A stretch of DNA of 18,909 nt from an uncultured bacterium (GTDB taxonomy: Bacteria; Bacteroidota; Bacteroidia; Bacteroidales; Bacteroidaceae): contig CAJMQT010000031.1 in NCBI GenBank assembly GCA_905215655.1, positions 1 through 18,909 of the forward strand, read 5' to 3'. This document shows, piece by piece, positions 1 through 7,850 of this stretch. Under the pieces are notes generated by a model. That model was not told the DNA's origin. It ran no database searches and was given only the letters and a program-made list of their open reading frames with translations. A program made the translations under genes and the position numbers. Numbering within the stretch: position 1 is the stretch's first letter; the number at the start of each line of letters is the position of its first letter.

Positions 1-52
1 CACAGACATTTGGAACTCTCGTAACGAAAGCCTATGAATAATGCAGGTTAAT
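1..52. repeat. Truncated, diverged copy of the MITE-like element at 519-709
   Basis: Bases 31-52 match the inner and outer parts of the 25-bp terminal inverted repeat of the element at 519-709 (ATGCAGGTTAA end, two mismatches over 21 bases). Bases 1-30 continue the match, with several differences, to the reverse complement of about 547-575 (shared CATTTG.AAC and CTCG..ACGA blocks). The copy therefore runs off the left edge of the window and ends at about 52. It has no coding capacity. The match was aligned by eye. Confidence 0.6.
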
Positions 53-79
53 TGAGAATTGAAAAATTGAGAATAGGAG

Positions 80-130
80 AATTGAGGGTCGGCAAAAGAC
101 TGTTATGACAGCCTTTGCTGACCCTCAATT
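80..130 (+). terminator. Long hairpin, probable rho-independent terminator or foldback repeat
   Basis: Bases 80-98 (AATTGAGGGTC...) pair with 112-130 (...GACCCTCAATT) over 19 bp with two mismatches. The inner CTGT/ACAG around a TATG loop extends the stem, so nearly all 51 bases are paired. The right arm is followed by ATTTTTCCC, which suits termination on the plus strand of a gene left of the window. A run of degenerate TTGAGAAT repeats (about 51-85) precedes it. It could equally be a foldback repeat with no terminator role. Confidence 0.55.
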
Positions 131-518
131 ATTTTTCCCAATCAACCCGACGAAGACTGACGGGACAGCCACGACCATGATTTCTCCTGTTTCGAAATAT
201 ATTTTCCGGAGCTCTCATGTCAGGCAAAAAACACATCTTTTTCAACCGTCAATCTCAAAATCGCGCTTTGGGGAATTATGACTTTATTTTTCATAACCGA
301 TTGGAGTTTGCCCGAACCATGTTTCACCGTAACATTCTGTCTGCATGCACTTTACCGTGAAGGACGAAAAACACTATACATAAACGCACGAACTGCGGAG
401 GCGTTATCTTTCACAGTATCTCGCTGTCAGACAAATAGTTACACGACTGTGAAGGTGTGAAACACGATTTTGGAAAAATATTTTTGGTAGTTAATAAGTT
501 CAAGCAATGAACCTCTCT
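131..518. other. Gene-poor spacer between repeat elements
   Basis: No ORF here has recognisable domains. The only open frame, 278-460 on the plus strand (60 codons), lacks family motifs, and most of it lies on a foldback structure, so I do not call it a gene. The stretch is bounded on both sides by copies of the same short inverted-repeat element, so it may itself be assembled from mobile or repeated pieces. Confidence 0.5.
329..442. repeat. Imperfect foldback (inverted repeat)
   Basis: Bases 329-343 (GTAACATTCTGTCTG) are an imperfect inverted match to 428-442 (CAGACAAATAGTTAC). Further in, CCGTGAAG at 355-362 faces TTTCACAG at 409-416. The arms enclose about 65 bases. The symmetry is moderate (blocks of 4-6 matches), consistent with an old foldback repeat or a structured RNA. 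No function is evident. Confidence 0.35.
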
Positions 519-709
519 GCTTTTTAACCTGCATAATTCATAAGATATCGTAGCGAGAAGTTCAAATGATTGTGTATCAGTGAAAGCACAGCGATGACGA
601 TGAAGAATGTAGTAGCCCTACTTTCAAAGAGAAAGAGCGAGCACTTCGCTGAGATACAATCAGTTGGGCTTTGCAGTAGAAATCTTATGAATTATGCAGG
701 TTAAAAGCA
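519..709. mobile_element. MITE-like element with 25-bp perfect terminal inverted repeats
   Basis: Bases 522-546 (TTTTAACCTGCATAATTCAT then AAGAT) are the exact reverse complement of 682-706. With a one-base indel the repeats extend by TGC to about 519 and 709. The interior is also partly self-complementary (GATTGTGTATCAG near 566-580 against the reverse of CTGAGATACAATC near 650-662), so the roughly 190-bp element is a long imperfect palindrome. It carries no transposase. A diverged copy of one end lies at 1-52. No clear target-site duplication is visible. Together these suggest a non-autonomous miniature inverted-repeat element. Confidence 0.7.
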
Positions 710-720
710 TTCCATTATCC

Positions 721-808
721 AAAAGACCGTGTTTTACATTGCAAAAGACCGTGTTTTACATTGCAAAAGGTTATCTTTTGGAAGGTAAAAGGTTATCTTT
801 TGGAAAAT
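721..808. repeat. Two adjacent pairs of 22-bp tandem repeats (A-A-B-B)
   Basis: Unit A (AAAAGACCGTGTTTTACATT plus GC) occurs exactly twice, at 721-742 and 743-764. Unit B (AAAAGGTTATCTTTTGGAAG-like) follows twice, at 765-786 and 787-808, differing only in its last bases. All four units are 22 bp and start with AAAAG, and a further AAAAG begins at 809. The B units hold a small dyad (CAAAAG GTTAT CTTTTG at 764-780). There are no spacers, so this is not a CRISPR. Confidence 0.8.
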
Positions 809-1065
809 AAAAGATGTAATTTTATCGCTGTCCGGCAAGAGTATGAAGCGTTACGTCCGCAGCAGTAGGGTTGCGTGACTTAATCTGACAGCTTGTTTGA
901 TTTCATCGAACTCACGTTAAGTTATATTCCGGAAAAATCACGCTCGTTACTTTTCCGATAACTTTTACGGCACAAACGGCGCATTTCTTGTTTTTTATTA
1001 GTAACTTTACACGCAATTTCCATATTTGGAAATTTATCCTCTGAAAAAATAAAAAAACAATATAA
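809..1065. other. Spacer upstream of recJ with one hairpin
   Basis: No gene is seen. At 921-962 an inverted repeat is present: GTTAT(921-925)...CGGAAAA(930-936), 14-nt loop, TTTTCCG(951-957) ATAAC(958-962), with a four-base bulge. It may be a transcript end or an upstream structured region. I found no sequence in this stretch that fits the Bacteroidetes -33/-7 promoter with correct spacing, so the recJ promoter is not located. Confidence 0.4.
1015..1034. promoter_or_regulatory. 20-bp dyad upstream of recJ, possible operator
   Basis: AATTTCCA (1015-1022), a TATT centre, and TGGAAATT (1027-1034) form a perfect 8-bp dyad ending 31 bp before the recJ start. The position suits an operator or a 5' UTR hairpin. 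AT-rich dyads also occur by chance, and no regulator is known from this window. Confidence 0.3.
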
Positions 1066-2802
1066 ATGCACTTTAAATGGAACTACGAAACACCTACACC
1101 GGAACAAAAGAAGGCAGCTGAGGAACTTGCCGCCAAGTTAGGCATCAGTCCCATTATGGCAGGAATACTCTTGCGGCGCAACATCACGACCGAGTCGGCC
1201 GCCAAAAGATTTTTCCGCCCGCAGCTGAGCGACCTCATCAATCCTTTCCTAATGAAGGACATGGACGTCGCCGTAGACCGTCTCAACGATGCCATGGGAC
1301 GCAAAGAACGTATCATGGTGTATGGTGACTACGACGTGGACGGCTGTACCGCCGTTGCGCTCGTGTACAAATTTTTGCAGCAATTCTATTCCAACATCGA
1401 CTACTACATCCCCGACCGGTACGACGAGGGGTACGGAGTGAGCCACAAAGGAATAGACTACGCCCGCGAAACGGGTGTGAAACTTATTATAATACTTGAT
1501 TGCGGAATAAAGGCTTTCGACGAAATAAGCTACGCCAAAAGCCTCGGCATAGACTTTATCATCTGCGATCATCACATGCCCGACGAGACAATGCCGCCCG
1601 CCGCGGCAATACTTAACCCCAAACGCCCGGACGACACATACCCCTTCAAGCATCTCTGCGGATGCGGAGTGGGCTTTAAATTCATGCAGGCGTTCGCAAA
1701 GAACAACGGCATTCCCTTCTCACGACTCATCCCCCTGCTCGACTTCTGCGCCGTAAGCATAGCCGCCGACATCGTGCCCGTGGTGGAAGAGAACCGCATC
1801 CTTGCATACTACGGACTGAAACAGCTGAACCAGAACCCGAACATCGGGCTCAAAGCCATCATCGACATCTGCGGACTGAGTGGACGGACGCTGAGCATGA
1901 GCGACATCGTCTTCAAGATAGGACCGCGCATCAACGCCTCGGGCAGAATGGAGAACGGCAGGAAGAGCGTTGACCTGCTGGTGGAAAAAGACTACGGCAG
2001 CGCGTTCAACGAGGCGAAACACATCAACGAATACAACGAGCAGCGCAAGGACATAGACAAACAGATGACCGAAGAGGCTAACCAGATAGTGGCGCGGATA
2101 GAGAGCCAGAAACGGCGTTCGAGCATTGTGCTCTACGACGAAAACTGGAAGAAAGGCGTCATAGGCATAGTCGCTTCAAGGCTGACCGAAATATATTTCC
2201 GCCCCACCATCGTCATGACCCGCGAAGACGACTTCGCCACCGGGTCGGCACGCAGCGTGATGGGCTTCGACGTTTATGCCGCGATAAAGAGCTGCCGCGA
2301 CCTGCTGATCAACTTCGGCGGTCATACTTACGCCGCCGGACTGACAATGAAATGGAGCGACGTGCCGGAGTTCAGACGGCGTTTCCAGAAGTATGTCGAC
2401 GAGCATATCCGTCCGGAACAGACCGAGGCGATACTCGACATCGACGCGGTAATCGACTTCAAGGACATCACACGCAAGCTGCACAGCGACCTGAAACGTT
2501 TCGGACCGTTCGGGCCGCAGAACCCGAAACCGATGTTCTGCACCACCGACGTCTACGACTTCGGCACAAGCAAGGTGGTAGGCAGGGAACAGGAGCACAT
2601 CAAGCTCGAGCTGGTCGACTCGAAATCAAACAACGTGATGAACGGAATAGCCTTCGGACAGAGCGGCTCGGCGCGTTACATCAAGTCGAAACGGAGCTTC
2701 GACATAGCTTATACCATTGAAGACAACATCTTCAAACACAACGGAATACAGTTGCAGATAGAAGACATACGACCGACCGAAAGCGAAGAAGGGCTGGACT
2801 GA
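1066..2802 (+). CDS. recJ: Single-stranded-DNA-specific exonuclease RecJ
   Basis: Predicted 578-aa cytoplasmic 5'-3' single-strand DNA exonuclease of the DHH phosphoesterase family, acting in recombination (RecF-type), mismatch and base-excision repair. Visible motifs: GDYDVDG at 87-93 (motif I), LDCG at 144-147, the DHH triad at 168-170, PRINASGRM at 287-295, and the DHHA1 motif FGGHTYAAG at 417-425 for substrate contact. The C-terminal 120 residues fit the OB-fold region. The length is normal for RecJ. The ATG at 1066 places the first conserved helices correctly; only AT-rich sequence precedes it, as is usual in Bacteroidetes. The stop TGA shares its A with the ATG of recQ, so the two are translationally coupled and probably co-transcribed. 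Identity is very secure; the promoter was not found. Confidence 0.97.
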   Translation: MHFKWNYETPTPEQKKAAEELAAKLGISPIMAGILLRRNITTESAAKRFFRPQLSDLINPFLMKDMDVAVDRLNDAMGRKERIMVYGDYDVDGCTAVALVYKFLQQFYSNIDYYIPDRYDEGYGVSHKGIDYARETGVKLIIILDCGIKAFDEISYAKSLGIDFIICDHHMPDETMPPAAAILNPKRPDDTYPFKHLCGCGVGFKFMQAFAKNNGIPFSRLIPLLDFCAVSIAADIVPVVEENRILAYYGLKQLNQNPNIGLKAIIDICGLSGRTLSMSDIVFKIGPRINASGRMENGRKSVDLLVEKDYGSAFNEAKHINEYNEQRKDIDKQMTEEANQIVARIESQKRRSSIVLYDENWKKGVIGIVASRLTEIYFRPTIVMTREDDFATGSARSVMGFDVYAAIKSCRDLLINFGGHTYAAGLTMKWSDVPEFRRRFQKYVDEHIRPEQTEAILDIDAVIDFKDITRKLHSDLKRFGPFGPQNPKPMFCTTDVYDFGTSKVVGREQEHIKLELVDSKSNNVMNGIAFGQSGSARYIKSKRSFDIAYTIEDNIFKHNGIQLQIEDIRPTESEEGLD

Positions 2803-4718
2803 TGAACACGCCTCGACAGGAAGATACATACAGAAAGATACTGCGCGAAAACTGGGGATATGACGACTTCCGCGGCATTCAGCGCGAGATTATCGAGAGC
2901 ATAGGTGCCGGACGCGACACGCTCGGGCTTATGCCTACGGGCGGCGGCAAGTCCATAACGTTTCAGGTGCCGGCACTCGCCGTGCCCGGCGTGTGTCTCG
3001 TGATAACTCCGCTCATAGCCCTGATGAAAGATCAGGTGGCGAACCTGCGGCAGAAAGGCATTAAAGCGGCTGCCGTTCACGGCGCAATGACTCACAGCGA
3101 GGTGCTTACGACGCTCGAAAACGCAATATTCGGCGGAGTGAAAATCCTGTATGTATCGCCCGAAAGACTTTCTTCCGAACTTTTCCGGAAGAAGATAAGC
3201 CACACAAACATCAGCTTCATTACCGTTGACGAGGCGCATTGCATCAGTCAATGGGGCTACGACTTCCGTCCGTCTTACCTCAAAATATCCGACATCCGCA
3301 AGATAAAGCCGGACGCGCCGATACTGGCTCTCACGGCAACGGCAACGCCGAAGGTCATCGACGACATTCAGGACAAGTTGGGATTTACCGCAAAAAACGT
3401 TTTCAGAATGAGTTTCGAGCGCAAGAACCTTACGTACATCGTAAGACAGACAAACGACAAACTCGAAGAAATACAGCACATCCTCAACAACATCGAAGGC
3501 TCGGCGATAATTTATGTAAGGAGCCGGCAGCGCTCTAAGGAGACCGCCAAAATGCTCACAGACTGCGGAATAAGCGCCACATTCTATAACGCCGGACTGG
3601 AAGACGCTGTAAGGGACAGCCGGCAGAAAGAGTGGAGCGAGGGCAGGAAACGGGTGATGGTAGCAACGAACGCCTTCGGAATGGGCATCGACAAGCCCGA
3701 CGTGAGAGCCGTCATCCACATCGACTGTCCCGACTCGATAGAGGCTTACTTTCAGGAAGCGGGACGCGCCGGGCGCGACGGCTGCCGGTCATACGCCATC
3801 CTGCTTTATAACAACAACGACCGGAGCAAGCTCGAACGCAGAATTGACGACACCTTTCCCGACAAAGAATACATCTGCAAGGTTTACGAGCACCTTGCTT
3901 ACTTTTACCAAATAGGCGTTGGAAGCGGCAGAGGGTGCCGTTACGAGTTCAACATCGACAGATTTTGCCAGACGTTCAAGCACTTCCCGATAAAGGTAAA
4001 CTCTGCCCTGCACATCCTGACGCGCGCCGGTTACATCTTTTACGAGGAGGAGTCGGACAACCGCGCACAGGTAAGGATGTTGCTCGGACGTAACGAGCTG
4101 GACCGACTTTACAACCTCTCTGAAAAAGAAAGCGCCGTGGTCACAGCATTGCTGAGGAACTACGGCGGGCTGTTTGTCGATTATTGCTACATCGACGAGA
4201 GTCTTATCGCCATGCAGGCAGGCATCGACAGACAGGAGAATTATGACATTCTGAAAGCTCTCAGCGAGCGAAGGATACTGCATTTCATTCCGCGGAAAAA
4301 GATACCTCACATCACTTACACGCAGCGGCGTGAAGAGACGGAGCAGTTATACTTCCCGAGAGAGGTTTACGACGACCGCCGGAGAGAGTACGTCGAACGG
4401 ATACAGGCTGTGATAGATTACGCCACAAACGACAACATCTGCCGCAGTCGGCAGCTGCTGAGATACTTCGGCGAGACACGCTCGACCGACTGCATGCAAT
4501 GTGACGTGTGCCGTTCGTATAACGACAAAGAGCCGTCGAAAGAAGAATTTTCCCACGCCTGCGCTCTTATTACCGACCTTCTGAAAGACCGAAAGCCTCA
4601 TCATGCCACCGAGATAAAGACCATCCGTTTCGACAGAGACATCGTAGAGAACGCTCTCGAATATCTTATCAGCGAAGAAAAGATCTGGGTTAAGGATGGA
4701 AAACTGTTCTTGGATTAA
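2802..4718 (+). CDS. recQ: RecQ-family ATP-dependent DNA helicase
   Basis: Predicted 638-aa 3'-5' superfamily 2 helicase working with RecJ in end resection and fork repair. Motifs: Walker A MPTGGGKS at 44-51, DEAH at 143-146 followed by CISQWGYDFRPSY (the RecQ aromatic-rich loop), TATAT at 178-182, and motif VI QEAGRAGRDG at 318-327. The four zinc cysteines (C547 in ICRSRQLLRYFGE, then C564, C567, C570) are present but lie about 170 residues further on than in E. coli RecQ. The added region (about 350-525) separates the second RecA domain from the zinc site. A short winged-helix-like tail (about 585-638) follows, and no HRDC domain is recognisable. It starts on the last base of recJ. The helicase call is secure. 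The partner role with RecJ is inferred from the gene pair and known RecQ/RecJ biology. Confidence 0.96.
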   Translation: MNTPRQEDTYRKILRENWGYDDFRGIQREIIESIGAGRDTLGLMPTGGGKSITFQVPALAVPGVCLVITPLIALMKDQVANLRQKGIKAAAVHGAMTHSEVLTTLENAIFGGVKILYVSPERLSSELFRKKISHTNISFITVDEAHCISQWGYDFRPSYLKISDIRKIKPDAPILALTATATPKVIDDIQDKLGFTAKNVFRMSFERKNLTYIVRQTNDKLEEIQHILNNIEGSAIIYVRSRQRSKETAKMLTDCGISATFYNAGLEDAVRDSRQKEWSEGRKRVMVATNAFGMGIDKPDVRAVIHIDCPDSIEAYFQEAGRAGRDGCRSYAILLYNNNDRSKLERRIDDTFPDKEYICKVYEHLAYFYQIGVGSGRGCRYEFNIDRFCQTFKHFPIKVNSALHILTRAGYIFYEEESDNRAQVRMLLGRNELDRLYNLSEKESAVVTALLRNYGGLFVDYCYIDESLIAMQAGIDRQENYDILKALSERRILHFIPRKKIPHITYTQRREETEQLYFPREVYDDRRREYVERIQAVIDYATNDNICRSRQLLRYFGETRSTDCMQCDVCRSYNDKEPSKEEFSHACALITDLLKDRKPHHATEIKTIRFDRDIVENALEYLISEEKIWVKDGKLFLD

Positions 4719-4761
4719 GAAAGATGTATCAGAATTTACGTCATTGCCGGATTAGCCAACA

Positions 4762-4841
4762 TGTAGGGACATGCCTTTGACATGTGTAAGCACATAACAC
4801 ATTGATAATAAGGTCAAAAATGCCGAAAGCATGTCCCTACA
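4762..4841. repeat. Short inverted-repeat element (REP/MITE-like)
   Basis: TGTAGGGACATGC (4762-4774) and GCATGTCCCTACA (4829-4841) are perfect 13-bp inverted repeats. The inner bases continue a weaker match (CTTTGACA against TGCCGAAAG). The roughly 80-bp unit sits just after recQ. It could be a dispersed intergenic repeat or a structured 3' end of the recJ-recQ message. Confidence 0.5.
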
Positions 4842-4919
4842 AAATATTGATTTATTCCGTTTTTGACACATGTTCTTAACACAATCTTCCGAAAATCATT
4901 CACATTAATATATAACAGA

Positions 4920-4955
4920 AAAAAGGCAAACACCGATTTCGATGTTTGCCTTTTT
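4920..4955. terminator. Bidirectional rho-independent terminator between recQ and the pectate lyase gene
   Basis: AAAAAGGCAAACA (4920-4932) pairs perfectly with TGTTTGCCTTTTT (4943-4955) around a 10-nt loop. The A-run on one side and T-run on the other give a U-tract in both directions, as expected between convergent transcription units. ATAACA/TTGTTAT flanks nearly extend the stem. A second small dyad, GATAACG/CGTTATC, lies at 4967-4986, just past the lyase stop on the minus strand. Confidence 0.85.
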
Positions 4956-5000
4956 GTTATTCAAACGATAACGTTTAATCGTTATCTGCTTGCTTTGTCA

Positions 5001-7844
5001 TTATTCAGCGGGTTCCAGTTTGATGAACATCACAGTCACATTTGTGCTTTGTTTTGTCAGCTCATGTGCACCTGCTTCAAGTGTAGAAGTTATCGTATGC
5101 GTTGATATATCGCCCATAACTTTTGTTCCATCAATCTTGATGTCGCAGTTAGAGTCAGTTGTTGAGCCGTAAATGGTAATCTTCATCTTCTGAGTTGTTG
5201 TAAATTTAATCGATGTTAAAGATTCCATTTTAACACCGGTTGTATAAGTTTTGCCATCAACGGTGCATTCTTTTTTGCTTGCATAGTTTCCTGTTACCGT
5301 GAATGCGCTGTTTGAAGGTGCGCCTTCGAAACTGCAAGTTACTGTGCCTTCAACGGGAGGATTTACGTCGCCGCCGCCGGGCTCTTCACCACCACCGGGT
5401 TCTTCGCCGCCACCGGGTTCTTCGCCGCCGCTGCCTGAGTTAACATCGCCGTAAACCTTAACCAATTTGGTTTTATAGTTAATCAAAGCCTGTTTCAATG
5501 CTGTGATTACGCCGTAGTTGGTATCCTCAGTCGTGTTATTGAAGACCCACTGGAAGTCACCGTGGTTCATACGACCTGCGCCATAGAAACCTGTAACGAT
5601 TGCGGGAACTTCTTCTGTTGCGTCAGCAGTATAATCATACATCTTGCTGTTGTCTGTATCGAAGTTGTTGTAAGATGTTCCACCTGCAACTGTCTTGTAT
5701 GAAGAAGGAACCTGCTCATCGCGAGAGTCAGCCTCGTAGCAGTCGAAGTCTGTTGCGCTCTGCTTGTGAGTAATCGGGGTATAGCTGCCTACGCTGCCTT
5801 TCTCGGTATAGATATTGCCGAAACTCTTTATCATACCGCCAGCCTCTCCTGAGAATGTGCCGCCGCCCTGTGCGTCACGACCCTGCATTGAGATAAGCAT
5901 CGGGCTCTTGGTGCTACGGAAGTAGTTGTTCTCAACGAATACGCTTGCTCCCATTACAGAACCGACACCGTACTTAGCGCAACCGTCGTAATAGTTGTTG
6001 TAAACGTGAACTTGTTTAGAGCGAACACGCGGATGACGAGAGTCTGAGTGGTCGAACCAGTTGTGGTGGTATGACTCCAACTCCTGTCCTGACTCGCTCT
6101 TCATACCGCAAAGTGAGCACTTGCCGCTATCCCAGAAGTGGTTGTAAGAGAATACGTTGTTTGTTCCTCCATCCTTGGTGTCGAGAGAACCGTCACCCTT
6201 TGCTTGGTCAGCGTCACCGCCGGTACCACCATAGAAGAAGTCTACGTTGTGAATCCAAGTGTTGTTACATTCTTTCAACTGAATACCGTCATCGGCAAAC
6301 AACATGACAGCCAAGTTACGGATTTCTACGTTGTCGGTCTTGTAGAGTGTAATACCGAATTCATACAAAGTTGCATCATCTCCGATACCCTCGAATGTTA
6401 CGAATGTATTTGAGCCGGGACCCTTACTCTTCAATTGCAATGAACCTTTCTCACCCATAAGCTGAGCCTTATCCATTGTTACCTGTCCGATGAAACGGAT
6501 TACGTAAGGACGTGTCTCGCCGTTCTTCTCAAATGCGGCGAGGATGTTACCCAAGCCCTTGTTTGACCTGCCTGAGTCGCGACCGTTTACGTCCCAAACG
6601 ATAGTGCTTCCGTTGTCTTTTGTGATATAAAGCACAACAGCGTTGTCTTTCAGCGTACCGTCAGCCTTGTAAGCACCTACGCCCTTGCTGTTGTTCTTGA
6701 ATGCAAATCCTGAGCGGTCGTAAGCCTTAACGGTTATGCCTGTTGCCTCTGATGCGGCATCCATCTCTATGCCTTCGGCGTTTACCGCAACCACTTTAAG
6801 AGCATAATCGCTCGCTGCTCTCAGACCGACAGCGTCAGCACGACCGTAGAAGCCGCCCTTGCCGTCGCTGTACTGACGAACCAGCGGAGCGTCGATCTTT
6901 GTATATTCAGAATATTGACCACCCTTTACATATACGTTGTAAGAAGATGCGCCGGTATAAAGTTCCCACTTCAAATAAGCAGACTCTTTCCAACCTTTTG
7001 CCTCGGTGATTTTAATCTTGCCGTTTGCTATCTCGCCTTCGCTGCCTGTTGACTGTGCCTTTGCGAAGCTGATGTTCTTTACGGTCTTTGTGAACACGTC
7101 TGACCATGTGCCGCTTATCGGATTGACTGTTACCGTTCCGGCAGCTTTGTCAATAGCCACAGCAACTTCGTCTGTATTGTAATATTTGATGTCAGAGTTT
7201 ACAAGAGCGAGACGCATCTGGTTCTTGTAAGGATTGAGAGCGACAGAGTTGTAATCATCCGGAACAACGGGATCACCTCCACCGGTTTCCTCTTCGCCTA
7301 CAACGATTTTAAACAAGTAAAGACCGCCTGTTGCAGTAAGGGTCACGTCGCCATCGGCTGTTACTGTACCGACATTGACCTGATCGGCATTCGATGTAGC
7401 ATTAAAGGAACCGGACACCGGAGTAATGTTCGTAACGTTAAGACCCCTTGCTTCTGTCTTTGAACTGGTCTTACAGTTTACGGTTATCTTCGTTCCGGCG
7501 GTGAGGTTCTTGATTGTTATCATTACGCCGTTACCGTTCATTGTAACACTTCTTTTCTTGGCGTCGATACGAACGCGGTCAGCCACATCTGTTGTAAAGA
7601 ACAAGCCCTTTGTGATACTAATGATTTGACCGTTAGCCTTCAACTCCTCATTGTTGAATGCAGCTGTACTTTTCCAACGGTTGTTTGCTGATTCGTAAGT
7701 CCAGTTAGCAGCGTCTGCCATCAAGTTTTCCTCGTCCACGTCCCAACCATCAGAATTGAAGAAATCCCAAGTCTGTGCGTTTGCTCCCAAGGCGATAAAG
7801 CATGCCATAAGGGAGAAAATGAGTTTAGAATAAATGTTCTTCAT
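5001..7844 (-). CDS. Secreted multidomain pectate lyase (polysaccharide lyase family 1)
   Basis: A 947-aa exported enzyme predicted to cleave polygalacturonate by Ca2+-dependent beta-elimination. Order of parts: Sec signal peptide 1-23 (cut after GANAQ or nearby); N-terminal beta-sandwich-like domain about 25-182; a Gly-rich linker; an FN3-like region about 265-375; the parallel beta-helix PL1 domain about 380-690; a (GGGEEP)n linker at about 805-825; and a C-terminal beta-rich domain at 834-944. PL1 hallmarks are DGSLDTKDGGTNNV (551-564, acidic Ca2+ ligands), the YHHNWFDH motif at 592-599 and the arginine cluster RHPRVR at 603-608 preceding VHVYNNYY. It starts 6 bp after the stop of the upstream 119-aa gene, so the two probably share a message. 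I see no type IX sorting tail on this protein. The PL1 call is strong; exact substrate preference is unknown. Confidence 0.93.
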   Translation of the reverse strand: MKNIYSKLIFSLMACFIALGANAQTWDFFNSDGWDVDEENLMADAANWTYESANNRWKSTAAFNNEELKANGQIISITKGLFFTTDVADRVRIDAKKRSVTMNGNGVMITIKNLTAGTKITVNCKTSSKTEARGLNVTNITPVSGSFNATSNADQVNVGTVTADGDVTLTATGGLYLFKIVVGEEETGGGDPVVPDDYNSVALNPYKNQMRLALVNSDIKYYNTDEVAVAIDKAAGTVTVNPISGTWSDVFTKTVKNISFAKAQSTGSEGEIANGKIKITEAKGWKESAYLKWELYTGASSYNVYVKGGQYSEYTKIDAPLVRQYSDGKGGFYGRADAVGLRAASDYALKVVAVNAEGIEMDAASEATGITVKAYDRSGFAFKNNSKGVGAYKADGTLKDNAVVLYITKDNGSTIVWDVNGRDSGRSNKGLGNILAAFEKNGETRPYVIRFIGQVTMDKAQLMGEKGSLQLKSKGPGSNTFVTFEGIGDDATLYEFGITLYKTDNVEIRNLAVMLFADDGIQLKECNNTWIHNVDFFYGGTGGDADQAKGDGSLDTKDGGTNNVFSYNHFWDSGKCSLCGMKSESGQELESYHHNWFDHSDSRHPRVRSKQVHVYNNYYDGCAKYGVGSVMGASVFVENNYFRSTKSPMLISMQGRDAQGGGTFSGEAGGMIKSFGNIYTEKGSVGSYTPITHKQSATDFDCYEADSRDEQVPSSYKTVAGGTSYNNFDTDNSKMYDYTADATEEVPAIVTGFYGAGRMNHGDFQWVFNNTTEDTNYGVITALKQALINYKTKLVKVYGDVNSGSGGEEPGGGEEPGGGEEPGGGDVNPPVEGTVTCSFEGAPSNSAFTVTGNYASKKECTVDGKTYTTGVKMESLTSIKFTTTQKMKITIYGSTTDSNCDIKIDGTKVMGDISTHTITSTLEAGAHELTKQSTNVTVMFIKLEPAE
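5371..5434. repeat. 18-bp coding tandem repeat for a GGGEEP linker
   Basis: About three and a half imperfect copies of an 18-bp unit (as read on the plus strand, CCGCCACCGGGTTCTTCG-like) encode the hexapeptide GGGEEP in the lyase linker. One copy differs by silent changes (GGCTCTTCACCACCA), so the array is not freshly expanded. Unit number may vary between strains without a frame change. Confidence 0.8.
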
Positions 7845-7850
7845 GATTAC

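Noticed and set aside
278..460. 60-codon plus-strand ORF in the repeat-rich upstream region
   Set aside because: No domain, no good start context, and most of it lies on an imperfect foldback (329-442). Treated as non-coding unless conservation shows otherwise.
721..808. CRISPR-like direct repeats
   Set aside because: The 22-bp units abut without spacers and come in two different sequences; no cas genes are present.
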